Shown: piece after piece, positions 1-8,881 of the stretch | How positions within the stretch are numbered: the stretch's first letter is position 1 | Layout of the letters: each line of letters opens with the position of its first letter | NCBI RefSeq assembly: GCF_001442755.1 | Contig: NZ_CP006367.1 | Location: 2,852,001 to 2,916,000 of the forward strand | Direction of reading: 5' to 3' | Length of the DNA stretch: 64,000 bases | DNA from: Aureimonas sp. AU20 | Lineage (GTDB): Bacteria; Pseudomonadota; Alphaproteobacteria; Rhizobiales; Rhizobiaceae | Notes under the pieces: generated by a model | The model's input: only the letters and a program-made list of their open reading frames with translations | What the model was told of the DNA's origin: nothing | Database searches by the model: none | Program-made: the position numbers and the translations under genes

Positions 1-317
1 GGGGTCTCAAGACCCTCACCTACCGGATCAAGAAGAACCGGAAGGCCTATTACACGCTGATGAACATCGACGCGCCGTCGGCGGCCGTCGAGGAGATGGA
101 GCGCCAGATGCGCTTCAACGAGGACATCCTGCGTTACCTCACCGTGCGTGTCGAAGCGCACGAAGACACGGCCTCGGCCATGATGCAGAAGCGCGACGAC
201 CGTCCGCGTCGTTCGGACCGTGACGGCGGCGACCGCCCGCGTCGCGACCGCGACGACCGTCCGCGCCGTGACGACGACGATCGTCCGCGCCGTCCCCGCA
301 CCGAGGAGGCCGCATAA
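1..317 (+). CDS. rpsF: 30S ribosomal protein S6, C-terminal part
   Basis: The frame is open from base 3 and stops at 317, so the N-terminal part of the gene lies to the left of the window. The stretch [17 protein letters not shown] and the following amphipathic helix with [11 protein letters not shown] match the C-terminal half of S6, which pairs with S18 on the 16S rRNA central domain. After about residue 40 of the visible part the protein becomes a highly charged Arg/Asp tail with four DRPRR units (bases about 196-290), ending in TEEAA. The tail is longer than in Escherichia coli S6, and its coding DNA is itself repetitive. The stop overlaps the rpsR start by one base (TAATG), so the two are translationally coupled. 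Identity is strong; the missing start is a window-edge effect. Confidence 0.93.
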   Translation, partial: GLKTLTYRIKKNRKAYYTLMNIDAPSAAVEEMERQMRFNEDILRYLTVRVEAHEDTASAMMQKRDDRPRRSDRDGGDRPRRDRDDRPRRDDDDRPRRPRTEEAA

Positions 318-565
318 TGGTTGACGTGGCTCAGCTCCCGACCCGGCGTCCTTTCCACCGCCGCCGCAAGTCCGACCCGTTCGCGGCGAGCGATTCGCCG
401 AACATCGACTACAAGGACGTCCGTCTCCTGCAGCGCTACATCTCCGAGCGCGGCAAGATCGTTCCGTCCCGCATCACGGCGGTTTCCCAAAAGAACCAGC
501 GCGCCCTGGCCCAGGCCATCAAGCGCGCCCGCTTCCTGGGCCTCCTGCCCTACGTCCTGAAGTAA
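317..565 (+). CDS. rpsR: 30S ribosomal protein S18
   Basis: The product is 82 aa, normal for S18. It contains the family core [19 protein letters not shown] at about residues 31-49, followed by a basic C-terminal half ([22 protein letters not shown]) that contacts 16S rRNA. S18 binds as a heterodimer with S6, and the ATG overlaps the rpsF stop by one base. The basic N-terminus ([15 protein letters not shown]) is a common alphaproteobacterial form. An array of inverted repeats follows the stop, so transcription into the next gene may be attenuated. Confidence 0.96.
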   Translation: MVDVAQLPTRRPFHRRRKSDPFAASDSPNIDYKDVRLLQRYISERGKIVPSRITAVSQKNQRALAQAIKRARFLGLLPYVLK

Positions 566-571
566 GCTCAG

Positions 572-673
572 ACCCCTCGGGGGTTCGGCTTGGAATTCGG
601 CGCGCGGCGGCCTGTCCGCCGCGCGCCGAGGCTTTGACGAAACGCTCGCTTTCGGGCGTTTCGTCAAAGCCTC
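572..673 (+). terminator. three consecutive perfect inverted repeats after rpsR
   Basis: Three perfect stem-loops lie one after another. Arms 572-576 and 580-584 are 5 bp with a 3-nt loop. Arms 599-610 and 616-627 are 12 bp with loop CCTGT. Arms 628-645 and 656-673 are 18 bp with a 10-nt loop. None is followed by a clear T-run, so this is not a textbook Rho-independent terminator. Partial termination, an RNase processing site or a 3' stabiliser for the rpsF-rpsR message are the likely roles. Confidence 0.6.
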
Positions 674-759
674 CCGACGATCCGGTTCCGTTAGGCGCCT
701 CCGGTTCGTGACGATCAGCCGAGTTGGGGCCCAGCCGGAAGGCATGGCCCCTAACTGCC

Positions 760-1737
760 ATGATGCAGGACAGCGAACCCAAGTCGATGAATCCAAGAGC
801 CCTCCTGATCGGACTGCTGGCCGGCCTCGCCTCGGCCCTTCTGTTCGCCGGCCTGGTGACCCATGCGTTGAGCGCGGTCGGGCTTGCCTTCGTCGCACCG
901 GTTCCGATCCTGATCGCCAGCCTCGGCTGGGGCAGCACCGCTGGCTTCGTCGCCGCGCTGTCCGCCTTCGGTGCGGTCGCCGGTGCGCTCGGCTCGGTCT
1001 ATGCCGGCCTCTCGATCCTCCTCAGCGTCGGCCTCCCCGCCGCCATTCTCGGCCATATCGCCGGCCTGGCGCAGCCGATCGAGGCCCCGGCGGGCTGGAA
1101 GGACAAGGGACCGGCGCTCCTCTGGTTTCCCCTGTCGCGCATCCTCTTCGCGACATGCCTTCTCGCGGCGCTGGGCTGCCTCGCGATGGGCTGGCTGATC
1201 GGCTACGACCCGAGCGATCTGGCGCCAGCCGTCGCGCAGGCCCTGTCGAGCGAGGCCGCTTCCTCCGTGCCGCCCGAACAGCTGGCGGAGTTGGCGCGCT
1301 TCGTCGTCAACGTCATCCCCTATGCGCAACCGGCCTTCCTGGTGCTGACGCTGGTCGTCTGCCTCTTCGTGTCGGCTGCGATCGTGCGGGCCAGCGGACG
1401 ACTGCCGCGTCCCAAGGACGACATTCCGGCCAGCGCCGGTCTGCCGCGCATGGCGCTCTTCGCCTTCGCCTTCGCGCTGGCGCTCTGCTTCACCGGCGGC
1501 TCGGCGGCGCTGGTGGGCGCCGTGTTCACTGGTGCGCTGGGCTGCGCCTTCACGCTTGTCGGCCTCGCCGTCATGCATCGTCGCTCGCGCGGCCGCGCGG
1601 CCCGCGGTCTGCTGCTCTTCACCGCCTATGCGGCGATCGTACTCCTATCGATCCCGCTTCTCGCCTTCCTGGCTCTCGGCTTGTTCGAGACCGCGAAATC
1701 GCCGGCCCAAGCGGCCGACACCAACCAACCCCGCTAA
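760..1737 (+). CDS. DUF2232-like multi-pass membrane protein
   Basis: This is a hydrophobic protein of about 325 aa with roughly eight membrane segments. It lies between rpsR and rplI, where many Hyphomicrobiales carry a DUF2232 (YybS-like) membrane protein. The function of the family is not known. The first hydrophobic stretch begins at [19 protein letters not shown], and the C-terminal hydrophobic segment is followed by a short polar tail. The start is uncertain: in-frame ATGs occur at 760, 763 and 787, and a TTG at 724. None has an ideal Shine-Dalgarno sequence; 760 is chosen because the product still begins just before the first membrane segment. Placement in a ribosomal operon suggests constitutive expression, not a translation role. 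Confidence 0.75.
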   Translation: MMQDSEPKSMNPRALLIGLLAGLASALLFAGLVTHALSAVGLAFVAPVPILIASLGWGSTAGFVAALSAFGAVAGALGSVYAGLSILLSVGLPAAILGHIAGLAQPIEAPAGWKDKGPALLWFPLSRILFATCLLAALGCLAMGWLIGYDPSDLAPAVAQALSSEAASSVPPEQLAELARFVVNVIPYAQPAFLVLTLVVCLFVSAAIVRASGRLPRPKDDIPASAGLPRMALFAFAFALALCFTGGSAALVGAVFTGALGCAFTLVGLAVMHRRSRGRAARGLLLFTAYAAIVLLSIPLLAFLALGLFETAKSPAQAADTNQPR

Positions 1738-1754
1738 CCCTTAGGAAAAAGACC

Positions 1755-2330
1755 ATGGACGTCATTCTTCTCGAGCGCATCAACCGTCTAGGCGGCATCG
1801 GCGACACCGTTCGCGTCCGCGACGGCTTCGCCCGCAACTACCTCCTCCCGACCGGCCGTGCGCTGCGCGCCAACGAGGCGAACCGCGCTAAGTTCGAGTC
1901 GCAGAAGGCCTCGCTCATCGCCCGCAACGAAGAGCGCCGCACCGAAGCCCAGGGCATCGCCGGCACGCTCAACGGCAAGACCTTCGTGATCGTGCGCTCG
2001 GCCGGCGAAACCGGCCAGCTCTACGGTTCGGTCTCGGCGCGCGACATCGCCGACCTGCTGCGCGACCAGGGCTTCGCCGTGAACCGCAACGCGGTCGAGC
2101 TGAACCTGCCGATCAAGACGATCGGCCTGCACACGGTTTCGCTGGTTCTTCACCCGGAAGTCGACACGGCGATCAAGGTCAACGTCGCCCGCTCGCCGGA
2201 CGAAGCCGAGCGCCAGGCGCGCGGCGAGCTCCTGACCTCGGCCGAGGCGATCTACGGCAACGACGAGGACGAACTCCTCGAGGACGAAGCCGAAGAGACC
2301 GAAGGCGAGACCGAAGAAGAGCAGGCCTGA
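1755..2330 (+). CDS. rplI: 50S ribosomal protein L9
   Basis: The product is 191 aa and begins [21 protein letters not shown], the RNA-binding N-domain signature of L9, followed by [15 protein letters not shown] long connecting helix and the C-terminal domain follow ([31 protein letters not shown]). AGGAAA at 1743-1748 precedes the ATG at a good distance. The last 20 or so residues are a very acidic Asp/Glu tail, making the protein longer than the 149-aa E. coli L9. L9 binds domain V of 23S rRNA near the L1 stalk and helps maintain reading frame. A strong terminator follows. Confidence 0.96.
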   Translation: MDVILLERINRLGGIGDTVRVRDGFARNYLLPTGRALRANEANRAKFESQKASLIARNEERRTEAQGIAGTLNGKTFVIVRSAGETGQLYGSVSARDIADLLRDQGFAVNRNAVELNLPIKTIGLHTVSLVLHPEVDTAIKVNVARSPDEAERQARGELLTSAEAIYGNDEDELLEDEAEETEGETEEEQA

Positions 2331-2386
2331 TCCTTAAGATCGGCTGAGCGATCGACCCGGCGGCATTCCGCTGGGTCAAAAATTTC

Positions 2387-2429
2387 AGGGAAGGCGGGCT
2401 GAAAACCATCAGTCCGCCTTCCCTTTTTT
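2387..2429 (+). terminator. Rho-independent terminator after rplI
   Basis: AGGGAAGGCGGGCT at 2387-2400 pairs with AGTCCGCCTTCCCT at 2411-2424 with one G-T pair. A run of T follows. This closes the rpsF-rpsR-DUF2232-rplI unit. Confidence 0.9.
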
Positions 2430-2494
2430 GTGAGTTGCGTCATCCTATTCACGATTCGGCCCACACGGCCGCCGGGTGGTCAGGAGGCATTCGC

Positions 2495-3757
2495 ATGTAT
2501 CCTCTGCTCTCGCTTTTCCTGCGTCGACTCATTCGCAGGGGCGATCTCGTGCTTCAAACCGTGGACGGGACGCGCCATCGGTTCGGAGATGGCAGCGGCC
2601 CGCCGGTGGTCATGCGCCTCAACTCTCGCCGCGCCGAGCGCCTGCTGGCGCACAACCCGGCCTTGACGCTGGGCGAGTGCTACATGAACGGCGAGCTCGA
2701 CATGACCGAGGGCGGGATCATGGGTCTCCTGACCCTCGTCTCGGAGAACGCGGGGGCCGATCCCACGAACGAGGTCTGGATGCGCGCCTGGGAGCGGCTG
2801 CGCCTCGTCTGGCGCCGCGTCGTCCAGAACAACGTCCCCGCGCGGGCCCGTCACAACGTCGCCCATCATTACGACCTGTCGGCCGAGCTTTATTCGCTCT
2901 TTCTCGATCCCGACCGGCAATATTCCTGCGCCTATTTCGAGCATCCGGACCAGTCGCTCGCCGAAGCGCAGCTCGCCAAGAAGCGCCACATCGCCGCCAA
3001 GCTCCTGCTCGACCGGCCGCATCTCGACATTCTCGACATCGGCAGCGGCTGGGGCGGTCTGGCGCTGTATCTCGCCGATGTCGGCGACGCGCGCGTCACG
3101 GGCATCACCCTTTCGGAAGAGCAGCTGTCCTGGTCGAGGCGGCGTGCGGTGGAAGGCGGGATCGACGATCGCGTCTGGTTCGAGATGCAGGACTATCGCC
3201 ATGTCCAGGCGCGTTTCGATCGGATCGTCTCGGTCGGCATGTTCGAGCATGTCGGACGGGATTTCTACGACGCGTTCTTTCGGCAGGCGCATCGCATGCT
3301 CAAGCCCGATGGGGTCATGCTGCTGCACACTATCGGCCGGCTGGACGTGCCCGCAAACACCAACAGCTTCATCAGCCGCTACATCTTTCCCGGCGGCTAC
3401 ATCCCCACGCTCTCCGAGATCACGCCGTCACTGGAGCGGGCGGGTCTCTTCGCGACCGATATCGAGGTGCTGAGGCTCCACTACGCCGAGACCTGCCGCG
3501 CCTGGCGCTTGGCCTTCGTCGCGCAGTGGGACCGCGCGCGGGCGCTCTACGACGAACGTTTTTGTCGCATGTGGGAGTTCTATCTCGCGATTTCCGAAGT
3601 CGGCTTTCGCTGGCAGGGGCTGGCCGTGTTCCAGATCCAGATCACGCGCCGGATCGACGCCCTGCCCATCACGCGGGACTACATGGTGGACGCCGAGCGG
3701 CGGCTGCGCGAGCGGGACGCGGTGGCCCTTGCGCCGTCGCTGGAGCGCACCGGCTGA
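2495..3757 (+). CDS. cfa: cyclopropane-fatty-acyl-phospholipid synthase
   Basis: The product is 420 aa. It transfers a methylene group from S-adenosylmethionine to unsaturated acyl chains of membrane phospholipids. The SAM-binding motif ILDIGSGWGGLA is at residues 179-190, preceded by the CFA signature HHYDLSAELYSLFLDPDRQYSCAYF (about 124-148) containing the conserved Cys. FPGGYIPTL and the ISEVGFRWQGLAVFQIQ region near the C-terminus also match the family. The ATG at 2495 follows AGGAGG at 2482-2487, which decides the start over an upstream in-frame ATG at 2435. It stands alone between the rplI terminator and dnaB. Cfa is usually a stationary-phase or acid-stress enzyme; no regulator site is visible here. 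Confidence 0.93.
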   Translation: MYPLLSLFLRRLIRRGDLVLQTVDGTRHRFGDGSGPPVVMRLNSRRAERLLAHNPALTLGECYMNGELDMTEGGIMGLLTLVSENAGADPTNEVWMRAWERLRLVWRRVVQNNVPARARHNVAHHYDLSAELYSLFLDPDRQYSCAYFEHPDQSLAEAQLAKKRHIAAKLLLDRPHLDILDIGSGWGGLALYLADVGDARVTGITLSEEQLSWSRRRAVEGGIDDRVWFEMQDYRHVQARFDRIVSVGMFEHVGRDFYDAFFRQAHRMLKPDGVMLLHTIGRLDVPANTNSFISRYIFPGGYIPTLSEITPSLERAGLFATDIEVLRLHYAETCRAWRLAFVAQWDRARALYDERFCRMWEFYLAISEVGFRWQGLAVFQIQITRRIDALPITRDYMVDAERRLRERDAVALAPSLERTG

Positions 3758-3907
3758 AGGCTTGCGAAATTCACAGCTTATCCACCGCTTGTCCCCGCGT
3801 GCGGCGTGGGGACGCGGTGAATCTTTTCCGCCGGGCCTCGCGAAATTGGTCCTCGATGCCGATCTCCTGTAGAAGGGTTCCCTACCCTACGCATGGAGTG
3901 CAAGAGA

Positions 3908-5392
3908 ATGGCGGAAGCCGCGCGCAAGTTCGAGGAGGAGCAGCCGCTCTATCGGGAAGCCCCCGCGAACATCGAGGCGGAGCAGGCCCTCCTGGGCGCC
4001 ATCCTGGTCAACAACGACGCCTATTACATCGTCCATGACTTCCTGAGGCCCGAGCATTTCTTCGAGCCGATCCACCGCGAGATCTTCTCCAAGGCGGGCA
4101 CGATGATCCGCATGGGCAAGGTCGCGACGCCGATCACGCTCAAGACCTTCCTTCCGGCCAACGACCGCGTCGGCGACATGACCATGGCGCAATATGTGGC
4201 GCGCCTCGCCTCCGAAGCCACGACCATCATCAACACGGCCGACTACGGCCGCGCCATATACGATCTCGCCATCCGCCGCTCGCTGATCTCGATCGGCGAG
4301 GAGATGGTGAACGTCGCCTTTGACGCACCGGTGGACGCCGAACCGCGCAAGCAGATCGAGGAGGCCGAGCGCGCGCTCTATCAGTTGGCCGAGACCGGGC
4401 GCTACGACGGCGGCTTCCAGTCCTTCGGCGACGCCATGGCCCAAGCCATCGAGATGGCGGGCGCGGCCAAGGATCGTGACGGAGGCCTGTCGGGCATTTC
4501 CACCGGCATTCGCGAAATGGACAAGCGCCTCGGCGGCCTGCAGCCCTCCGACCTTATCATCCTGGCCGGGCGACCGGCCATGGGCAAGACCTCGCTCGTC
4601 ACCAACATCGCCTTCAACATCGCCTCGGCCTACGAGCCGGCCGAACAGGCCGACGGCTCGCACAAGGCCAAGAACGGCGGCGTCGTCGCCTTCTTCTCGC
4701 TGGAAATGTCGGCCGAGCAGCTGGCGACCCGTATCATTTCGGAGCAGAGCGAAGTCTCCTCCTCGAAGATCCGGCGCGGCAACATCACCGACGCGGAATA
4801 TTCCAAGCTCGTCGCCTGCACCGAGATGATGCAGAAGGCGCCGCTCTATATCGACCAGACGGGTGGCATCTCGATCGCACAGCTCGCGGCTCGCGCCCGG
4901 CGCCTCAAGCGCCAGCGCGGCCTCGACGTGATGGTGATCGACTACGTCCAGCTCATGCAGGGTTCGGCCAAGACGTCCGGCAACCGCGTGCAGGAAATCA
5001 CCGAGATCACCACCGGCCTCAAGGCTCTAGCCAAAGAGCTGGAAGTGCCGATCCTCGCCCTGTCGCAGCTCTCGCGTCAGGTCGAATCGCGCGATGACAA
5101 GCGGCCCCAGCTCTCCGACCTTCGCGAATCGGGCTCGATCGAGCAGGACGCGGACGTGGTGATGTTCGTCTATCGCGACGAATATTATCTTCAGAGCAAG
5201 GAGCCCAAGCCCGGCACGGACGATCACATGAAGTGGCAGCAGGAGATGAACGAGGCCAGGGGCAAGGCCGAGGTCATCATCGCCAAGCAGCGCCATGGCC
5301 CGACCGGCACCGTTCCCCTCGCCTTCCAGGCGGAGTTCACCCGCTTCTCGGATCTGGCGGAGGAAAGCCATCTGCCCGAGCGGTTCGAGTAG
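3908..5392 (+). CDS. dnaB: replicative DNA helicase DnaB
   Basis: This is the hexameric 5'-3' helicase that unwinds DNA at the fork and recruits DnaG. The product is about 494 aa. An N-terminal DnaB domain (ANIEAEQALLGAILVNND from residue 20) precedes the RecA-like domain with Walker A GRPAMGKT at 221-228. Later motifs include VMVIDYVQLMQ (Walker B), LSQLSRQVESR and DLRESGSIEQDADVV. GGAG at 3895-3898 sits nine bases before the ATG at 3908, so that start is preferred over the ATG at 3893. No intein or insertion is seen. The dnaB-alr-radA order is typical of rhizobial relatives. Confidence 0.96.
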   Translation: MAEAARKFEEEQPLYREAPANIEAEQALLGAILVNNDAYYIVHDFLRPEHFFEPIHREIFSKAGTMIRMGKVATPITLKTFLPANDRVGDMTMAQYVARLASEATTIINTADYGRAIYDLAIRRSLISIGEEMVNVAFDAPVDAEPRKQIEEAERALYQLAETGRYDGGFQSFGDAMAQAIEMAGAAKDRDGGLSGISTGIREMDKRLGGLQPSDLIILAGRPAMGKTSLVTNIAFNIASAYEPAEQADGSHKAKNGGVVAFFSLEMSAEQLATRIISEQSEVSSSKIRRGNITDAEYSKLVACTEMMQKAPLYIDQTGGISIAQLAARARRLKRQRGLDVMVIDYVQLMQGSAKTSGNRVQEITEITTGLKALAKELEVPILALSQLSRQVESRDDKRPQLSDLRESGSIEQDADVVMFVYRDEYYLQSKEPKPGTDDHMKWQQEMNEARGKAEVIIAKQRHGPTGTVPLAFQAEFTRFSDLAEESHLPERFE

Positions 5393-5414
5393 CAAGCAGA
5401 CCAGACTGACAGCC

Positions 5415-6557
5415 ATGATGCATCCCGTTCTGTCCGCCGTTCCGTTGAGCGGTCGCGGCCCGTTCGTCACGATCGACGGCTGGGCGCTGAAATCCAACTG
5501 GCGCCATCTCGCCAATCTCGCTGGCGGCGCGCGCACCGGCGCGGCCGTGAAGGCCGACGGCTACGGGCTCGGCGCGCCGCTGGTCGCCAAGGCGCTGTTC
5601 GCGGCGGGCTGCCGCGAGTTCTTCGTGGCCTGGGCCAGCGAGGGCGTTCAGGTGCGCGAAGCGCTGGCCAACACCAATTGCCGCATCTTCGTGCTGCAAG
5701 GCATGGACGCGGAAGCGGCCGAGCTGTGCCGGCGCTTCCGGCTCATTCCCGTGCTTTCGACGCTAGAGGACGTGCGCCTCTTCGCGGAGGCCGGCGCCAG
5801 CGCCCTGCCCGCGCCGGCCGCGATCCAGTTCGAAACCGGCATGAACAGGCTCGGATTGGACGAGGCGGATGCGCGCAAGGCGCTCGCCGTCGCGCGCCAG
5901 GGCGGCTTCGACGTGGCCTTGGTCATGAGCCATCTCGCCTCCGCCGACGATCCTACGTCGGGGCAGAACGAGGAGCAGCGCCAAAGCTTTGAGCGGCTGG
6001 CGGCGCTGTTTCCTCACACGGCGCGTTCGCTGGCCAATTCCGGCGGCGTGTTCCTCGGCGCGCCCTTCCATTTCGATCTGACGCGGCCGGGCATCGCGCT
6101 CTATGGCGGCGAAACGCGGCTCGATCCGACCGGCGCCCTGCGCCCGGTCGCGACGCTCCATGCCCGGGTTCTGCAGGTCCACACGGCGACGCGCGGCGAG
6201 GCGGCAGGCTATGGCGCGACGGCGCGGCTGGACCGTGCGACCCGCATCGCGACGGTCGGCATCGGTTATGCCGACGGCTATCCTCGCACGGCCTCCGGCG
6301 TCACCCCCTGGCGCACTGAGGAGCCCGCGCCGGACATGGCGATCGCCGGCCATCGCGCCCCGGTTCTCGGACGGATCTCCATGGACATGACGCTTCTCGA
6401 CGTGACCGATCTGCCGGAAGACGCCGTGCAGCCTGGCGAGGTCGCGGAGGTCTTCGGCCCGACCATTCCGCTGGACGAAGTGGCGCGGCGCTGCGGCACG
6501 ATCTCCTACGAACTCCTGACCCAGCTCGGCGCTCGCGTCCAGCGCTTCGCGGTCTGA
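5415..6557 (+). CDS. alr: alanine racemase
   Basis: This PLP enzyme converts L- to D-alanine for peptidoglycan synthesis in the cytosol. The product is 380 aa, normal length. The PLP lysine is K46 in AAVKADGYGLGA. The second catalytic region appears as GIGYADGYPR, and GRISMDMTLLDVT is the conserved C-terminal beta-domain motif. The start is ATG at 5415 or the adjacent ATG at 5418, 22 bases after dnaB; no strong Shine-Dalgarno is visible. The stop at 6557 is four bases before radA, so alr and radA are probably cotranscribed. Confidence 0.95.
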   Translation: MMHPVLSAVPLSGRGPFVTIDGWALKSNWRHLANLAGGARTGAAVKADGYGLGAPLVAKALFAAGCREFFVAWASEGVQVREALANTNCRIFVLQGMDAEAAELCRRFRLIPVLSTLEDVRLFAEAGASALPAPAAIQFETGMNRLGLDEADARKALAVARQGGFDVALVMSHLASADDPTSGQNEEQRQSFERLAALFPHTARSLANSGGVFLGAPFHFDLTRPGIALYGGETRLDPTGALRPVATLHARVLQVHTATRGEAAGYGATARLDRATRIATVGIGYADGYPRTASGVTPWRTEEPAPDMAIAGHRAPVLGRISMDMTLLDVTDLPEDAVQPGEVAEVFGPTIPLDEVARRCGTISYELLTQLGARVQRFAV

Positions 6558-6561
6558 CCGG

Positions 6562-7950
6562 ATGGCGAAGCTCAAGACCTCCTTCATCTGCCAGAATTGC
6601 GGTTCGGTCTATTCGCGCTGGATGGGCAAGTGCGAGGCCTGCGGCGAGTGGAACACGATCGTCGAGGAGAACGACACGGGCGGCATCGGCGGCGGTCCGC
6701 TGAAGTCGCGCCGCAAAGGCCGCCCGGCCGCGCTGCTGCCGCTGTCGGGCGAAATGGAGGAAGCGCCGCGCATCGTCTCGGGCATTCCCGAGCTCGACCG
6801 GGTGACCGGCGGCGGTTTCGTGCGCGGCTCAGCGCTCCTGGTCGGCGGCGATCCCGGCATCGGGAAATCGACTCTCCTGATGCAGGCCGCGGCCGCTCTG
6901 GCGCGCGGCGGGCACCGGGTCGTTTATGTTTCGGGCGAAGAAGCGGTGGCGCAGGTGCGCCTGCGCGCCCAGCGCCTGAAAGCCGACGACACCAGCGTCA
7001 TGCTGCTGGCCGAAACCAATATCGAGGACATCCTGGCGACGCTCGGCCAGGAGAAGCGGCCCGACCTCGTCATTATCGATTCGATCCAGACCGTCTGGAC
7101 CGACATGGCGGAATCCGCGCCGGGCACGGTGACGCAGGTGCGCTCCGGCGCGCAGGCGCTGATCCGCTATGCCAAGTCGAGCGGCGCGACGGTGATCCTG
7201 GTCGGCCATGTCACCAAGGAAGGCCAGATCGCCGGCCCTCGCGTGGTCGAGCACATGGTGGATGCCGTTCTCTATTTCGAGGGCGAAGGCGGGCATCACT
7301 ATCGCATCCTGCGCACGGTGAAGAATCGCTTCGGCCCGACCGACGAGATCGGCGTATTCGAGATGGGCGACGGCGGCCTTCGAGAAGTGCCGAACCCGTC
7401 CGAGCTGTTTCTGGGCGAGCGCAACGGCAAGTCGCCGGGCGCGGCGGTCTTCGCCGGCATGGAGGGCACCCGCCCCGTGCTGGTGGAGATCCAGGCGCTG
7501 GTCGCGCCCTCGCCGCTCGGCACGCCGCGCCGCTCGGTTCTGGGCTGGGACGCGCCGCGTCTTGCTATGGTGCTCGCGGTACTGGAAGCCCATTGCGGCG
7601 TGCGTCTCGGCCAGCACGACGTCTATCTCAACGTTGCGGGCGGCTATCGCATTCATGAGCCGGCGGCCGATCTCGCCGTCGCGGCTGCGCTCGTGTCGTC
7701 GCTGTCGGGTCGGCCGCTTCCGTCCGACTGCGTCTATTTCGGCGAGATCAGCCTGTCGGGCTCGGTGCGTCCGGTGAGCCACGCCGCACAGCGCATCAAG
7801 GAAGCCGAGAAGCTCGGCTTCCGGCGCTCGGTCATGCCTTCGACGTCGGGCGAAGCGCCCAAGCCGAGGGACGTGGAGACGCTGGAGATCGAGACCCTGC
7901 CGCATCTCGTCGCGGAGGTTGCGGGTCGCCAAATCGAAGTCGAGACTTGA
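6562..7950 (+). CDS. radA: DNA repair protein RadA (Sms)
   Basis: The product is 462 aa. RadA is a RecA-like, DnaB-type branch-migration helicase used in recombination repair. The N-terminal zinc finger has C10, C13, C24 and C27 (ICQNCG and KCEACGEW). Walker A is GGDPGIGKS at 95-103. The RadA-specific KNRFG motif is present (VKNRFGPTDEIGVFEM), and the C-terminal Lon-protease-like domain is intact. Start ATG 6562 follows the alr stop closely. All family features are present, so it should be functional. Confidence 0.95.
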   Translation: MAKLKTSFICQNCGSVYSRWMGKCEACGEWNTIVEENDTGGIGGGPLKSRRKGRPAALLPLSGEMEEAPRIVSGIPELDRVTGGGFVRGSALLVGGDPGIGKSTLLMQAAAALARGGHRVVYVSGEEAVAQVRLRAQRLKADDTSVMLLAETNIEDILATLGQEKRPDLVIIDSIQTVWTDMAESAPGTVTQVRSGAQALIRYAKSSGATVILVGHVTKEGQIAGPRVVEHMVDAVLYFEGEGGHHYRILRTVKNRFGPTDEIGVFEMGDGGLREVPNPSELFLGERNGKSPGAAVFAGMEGTRPVLVEIQALVAPSPLGTPRRSVLGWDAPRLAMVLAVLEAHCGVRLGQHDVYLNVAGGYRIHEPAADLAVAAALVSSLSGRPLPSDCVYFGEISLSGSVRPVSHAAQRIKEAEKLGFRRSVMPSTSGEAPKPRDVETLEIETLPHLVAEVAGRQIEVET

Positions 7951-8029
7951 TTTTTCGCCGCATCGCACGGCAAAGAACCCTGATCGGGCGGACTGACGCC
8001 ACCAACAGCCCGCCGAAGGCACGGAACCG

Positions 8030-8668
8030 ATGACCCTGACGCTTCTCGATGCGATCCTCGTCGCCATCATGCTCGTTTCGGCGCTGCTCGCCATGGTGCG
8101 CGGCTTCTCCCGCGAGATCCTGTCCGTCCTCAGCTGGGTGGCCGCGGCGGCGGCAGCCTTCTTCTTCTACAAGCAGCTGACGCCCTTCGCCTCGCAATAT
8201 ATCCACAACGAGAAGCTGGCGATGGCTGCCTCGGCCGCCGGCATCTTCTTCGTGACGCTGCTGATCGTCTCCTTCATCACGCTGAAGATCGCGGACTTCA
8301 TCATCGACAGTCGGATCGGCGCGCTGGACCGCACGCTCGGCTTCGTGTTCGGCGCCGCGCGCGGGCTGCTGCTCGTGGTGGTCGCCATGGTGTTCTTCAA
8401 CTGGCTGACCCCGCCCGAAGGCGGCAACCAGCCGGCCTGGGTCATGCAGGCCCGCTCGAAGCCGATGCTGGACGAACTCGGCACCAAGCTCGTCGCCGCC
8501 CTGCCCGACAATCCGGAAGCCACGATCCGCCAGCGCTTCGAGGGCGCAGCGCAGCAGCCCGCCGGTACGGCCACCCCGGGCAGCCCGGCGGCGTCCGACC
8601 AGCCCGCCTCGATCGAGGATGCGATTCAGCAGGAAGAGGAACAGCCGGCGGAAGCACCGGCCAACTGA
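8030..8668 (+). CDS. cvpA: CvpA family membrane protein
   Basis: The product is 212 aa with four predicted membrane helices in the first 130 residues (LLDAILVAIMLVSALLAMVRG at the start) and a polar Pro/Ala/Gln/Glu-rich C-terminal tail. It matches the colicin V production protein family and lies directly upstream of purF, as in many proteobacteria. The biochemical role is unresolved; in enterobacteria loss of CvpA affects envelope stress tolerance. The 79-base gap from radA and 213-base gap to purF show no terminator. Confidence 0.88.
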   Translation: MTLTLLDAILVAIMLVSALLAMVRGFSREILSVLSWVAAAAAAFFFYKQLTPFASQYIHNEKLAMAASAAGIFFVTLLIVSFITLKIADFIIDSRIGALDRTLGFVFGAARGLLLVVVAMVFFNWLTPPEGGNQPAWVMQARSKPMLDELGTKLVAALPDNPEATIRQRFEGAAQQPAGTATPGSPAASDQPASIEDAIQQEEEQPAEAPAN

Positions 8669-8881
8669 CAGGGCGTCCCGACGATCCGGCGCGCCTGATC
8701 GCCGCCACGCGGGACGAACAGCGAGGAAGCGGCGAGCGCCCTTCCTTCCGAACGAAGAGCGGCTCGGGGCGCCAAGGTCCCGGGCCTTTTAGGTTTTTCA
8801 TTCGTGTTTCAGGAGCCGACCCCCTATATGACAAATGGGTGGCGGCCAGTCGGAAACGGCGTGCAGGGAAAGTTCGAGCGC

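Noticed and set aside
190-314. Short tandem DNA repeats in rpsF as a CRISPR or microsatellite
   Set aside because: They are in-frame codons for DRPRR with no spacers; they belong to the S6 tail.
708-2330. A 540-codon frame that joins sequence upstream to rplI
   Set aside because: Only the last 192 codons match L9; the earlier part is the shadow of the DUF2232 gene, and a Shine-Dalgarno precedes ATG 1755.
3776-3850. Replication origin near dnaB because of a DnaA-like box and hairpin
   Set aside because: Only one imperfect box is present and no AT-rich unwinding region or neighbouring origin genes are seen.
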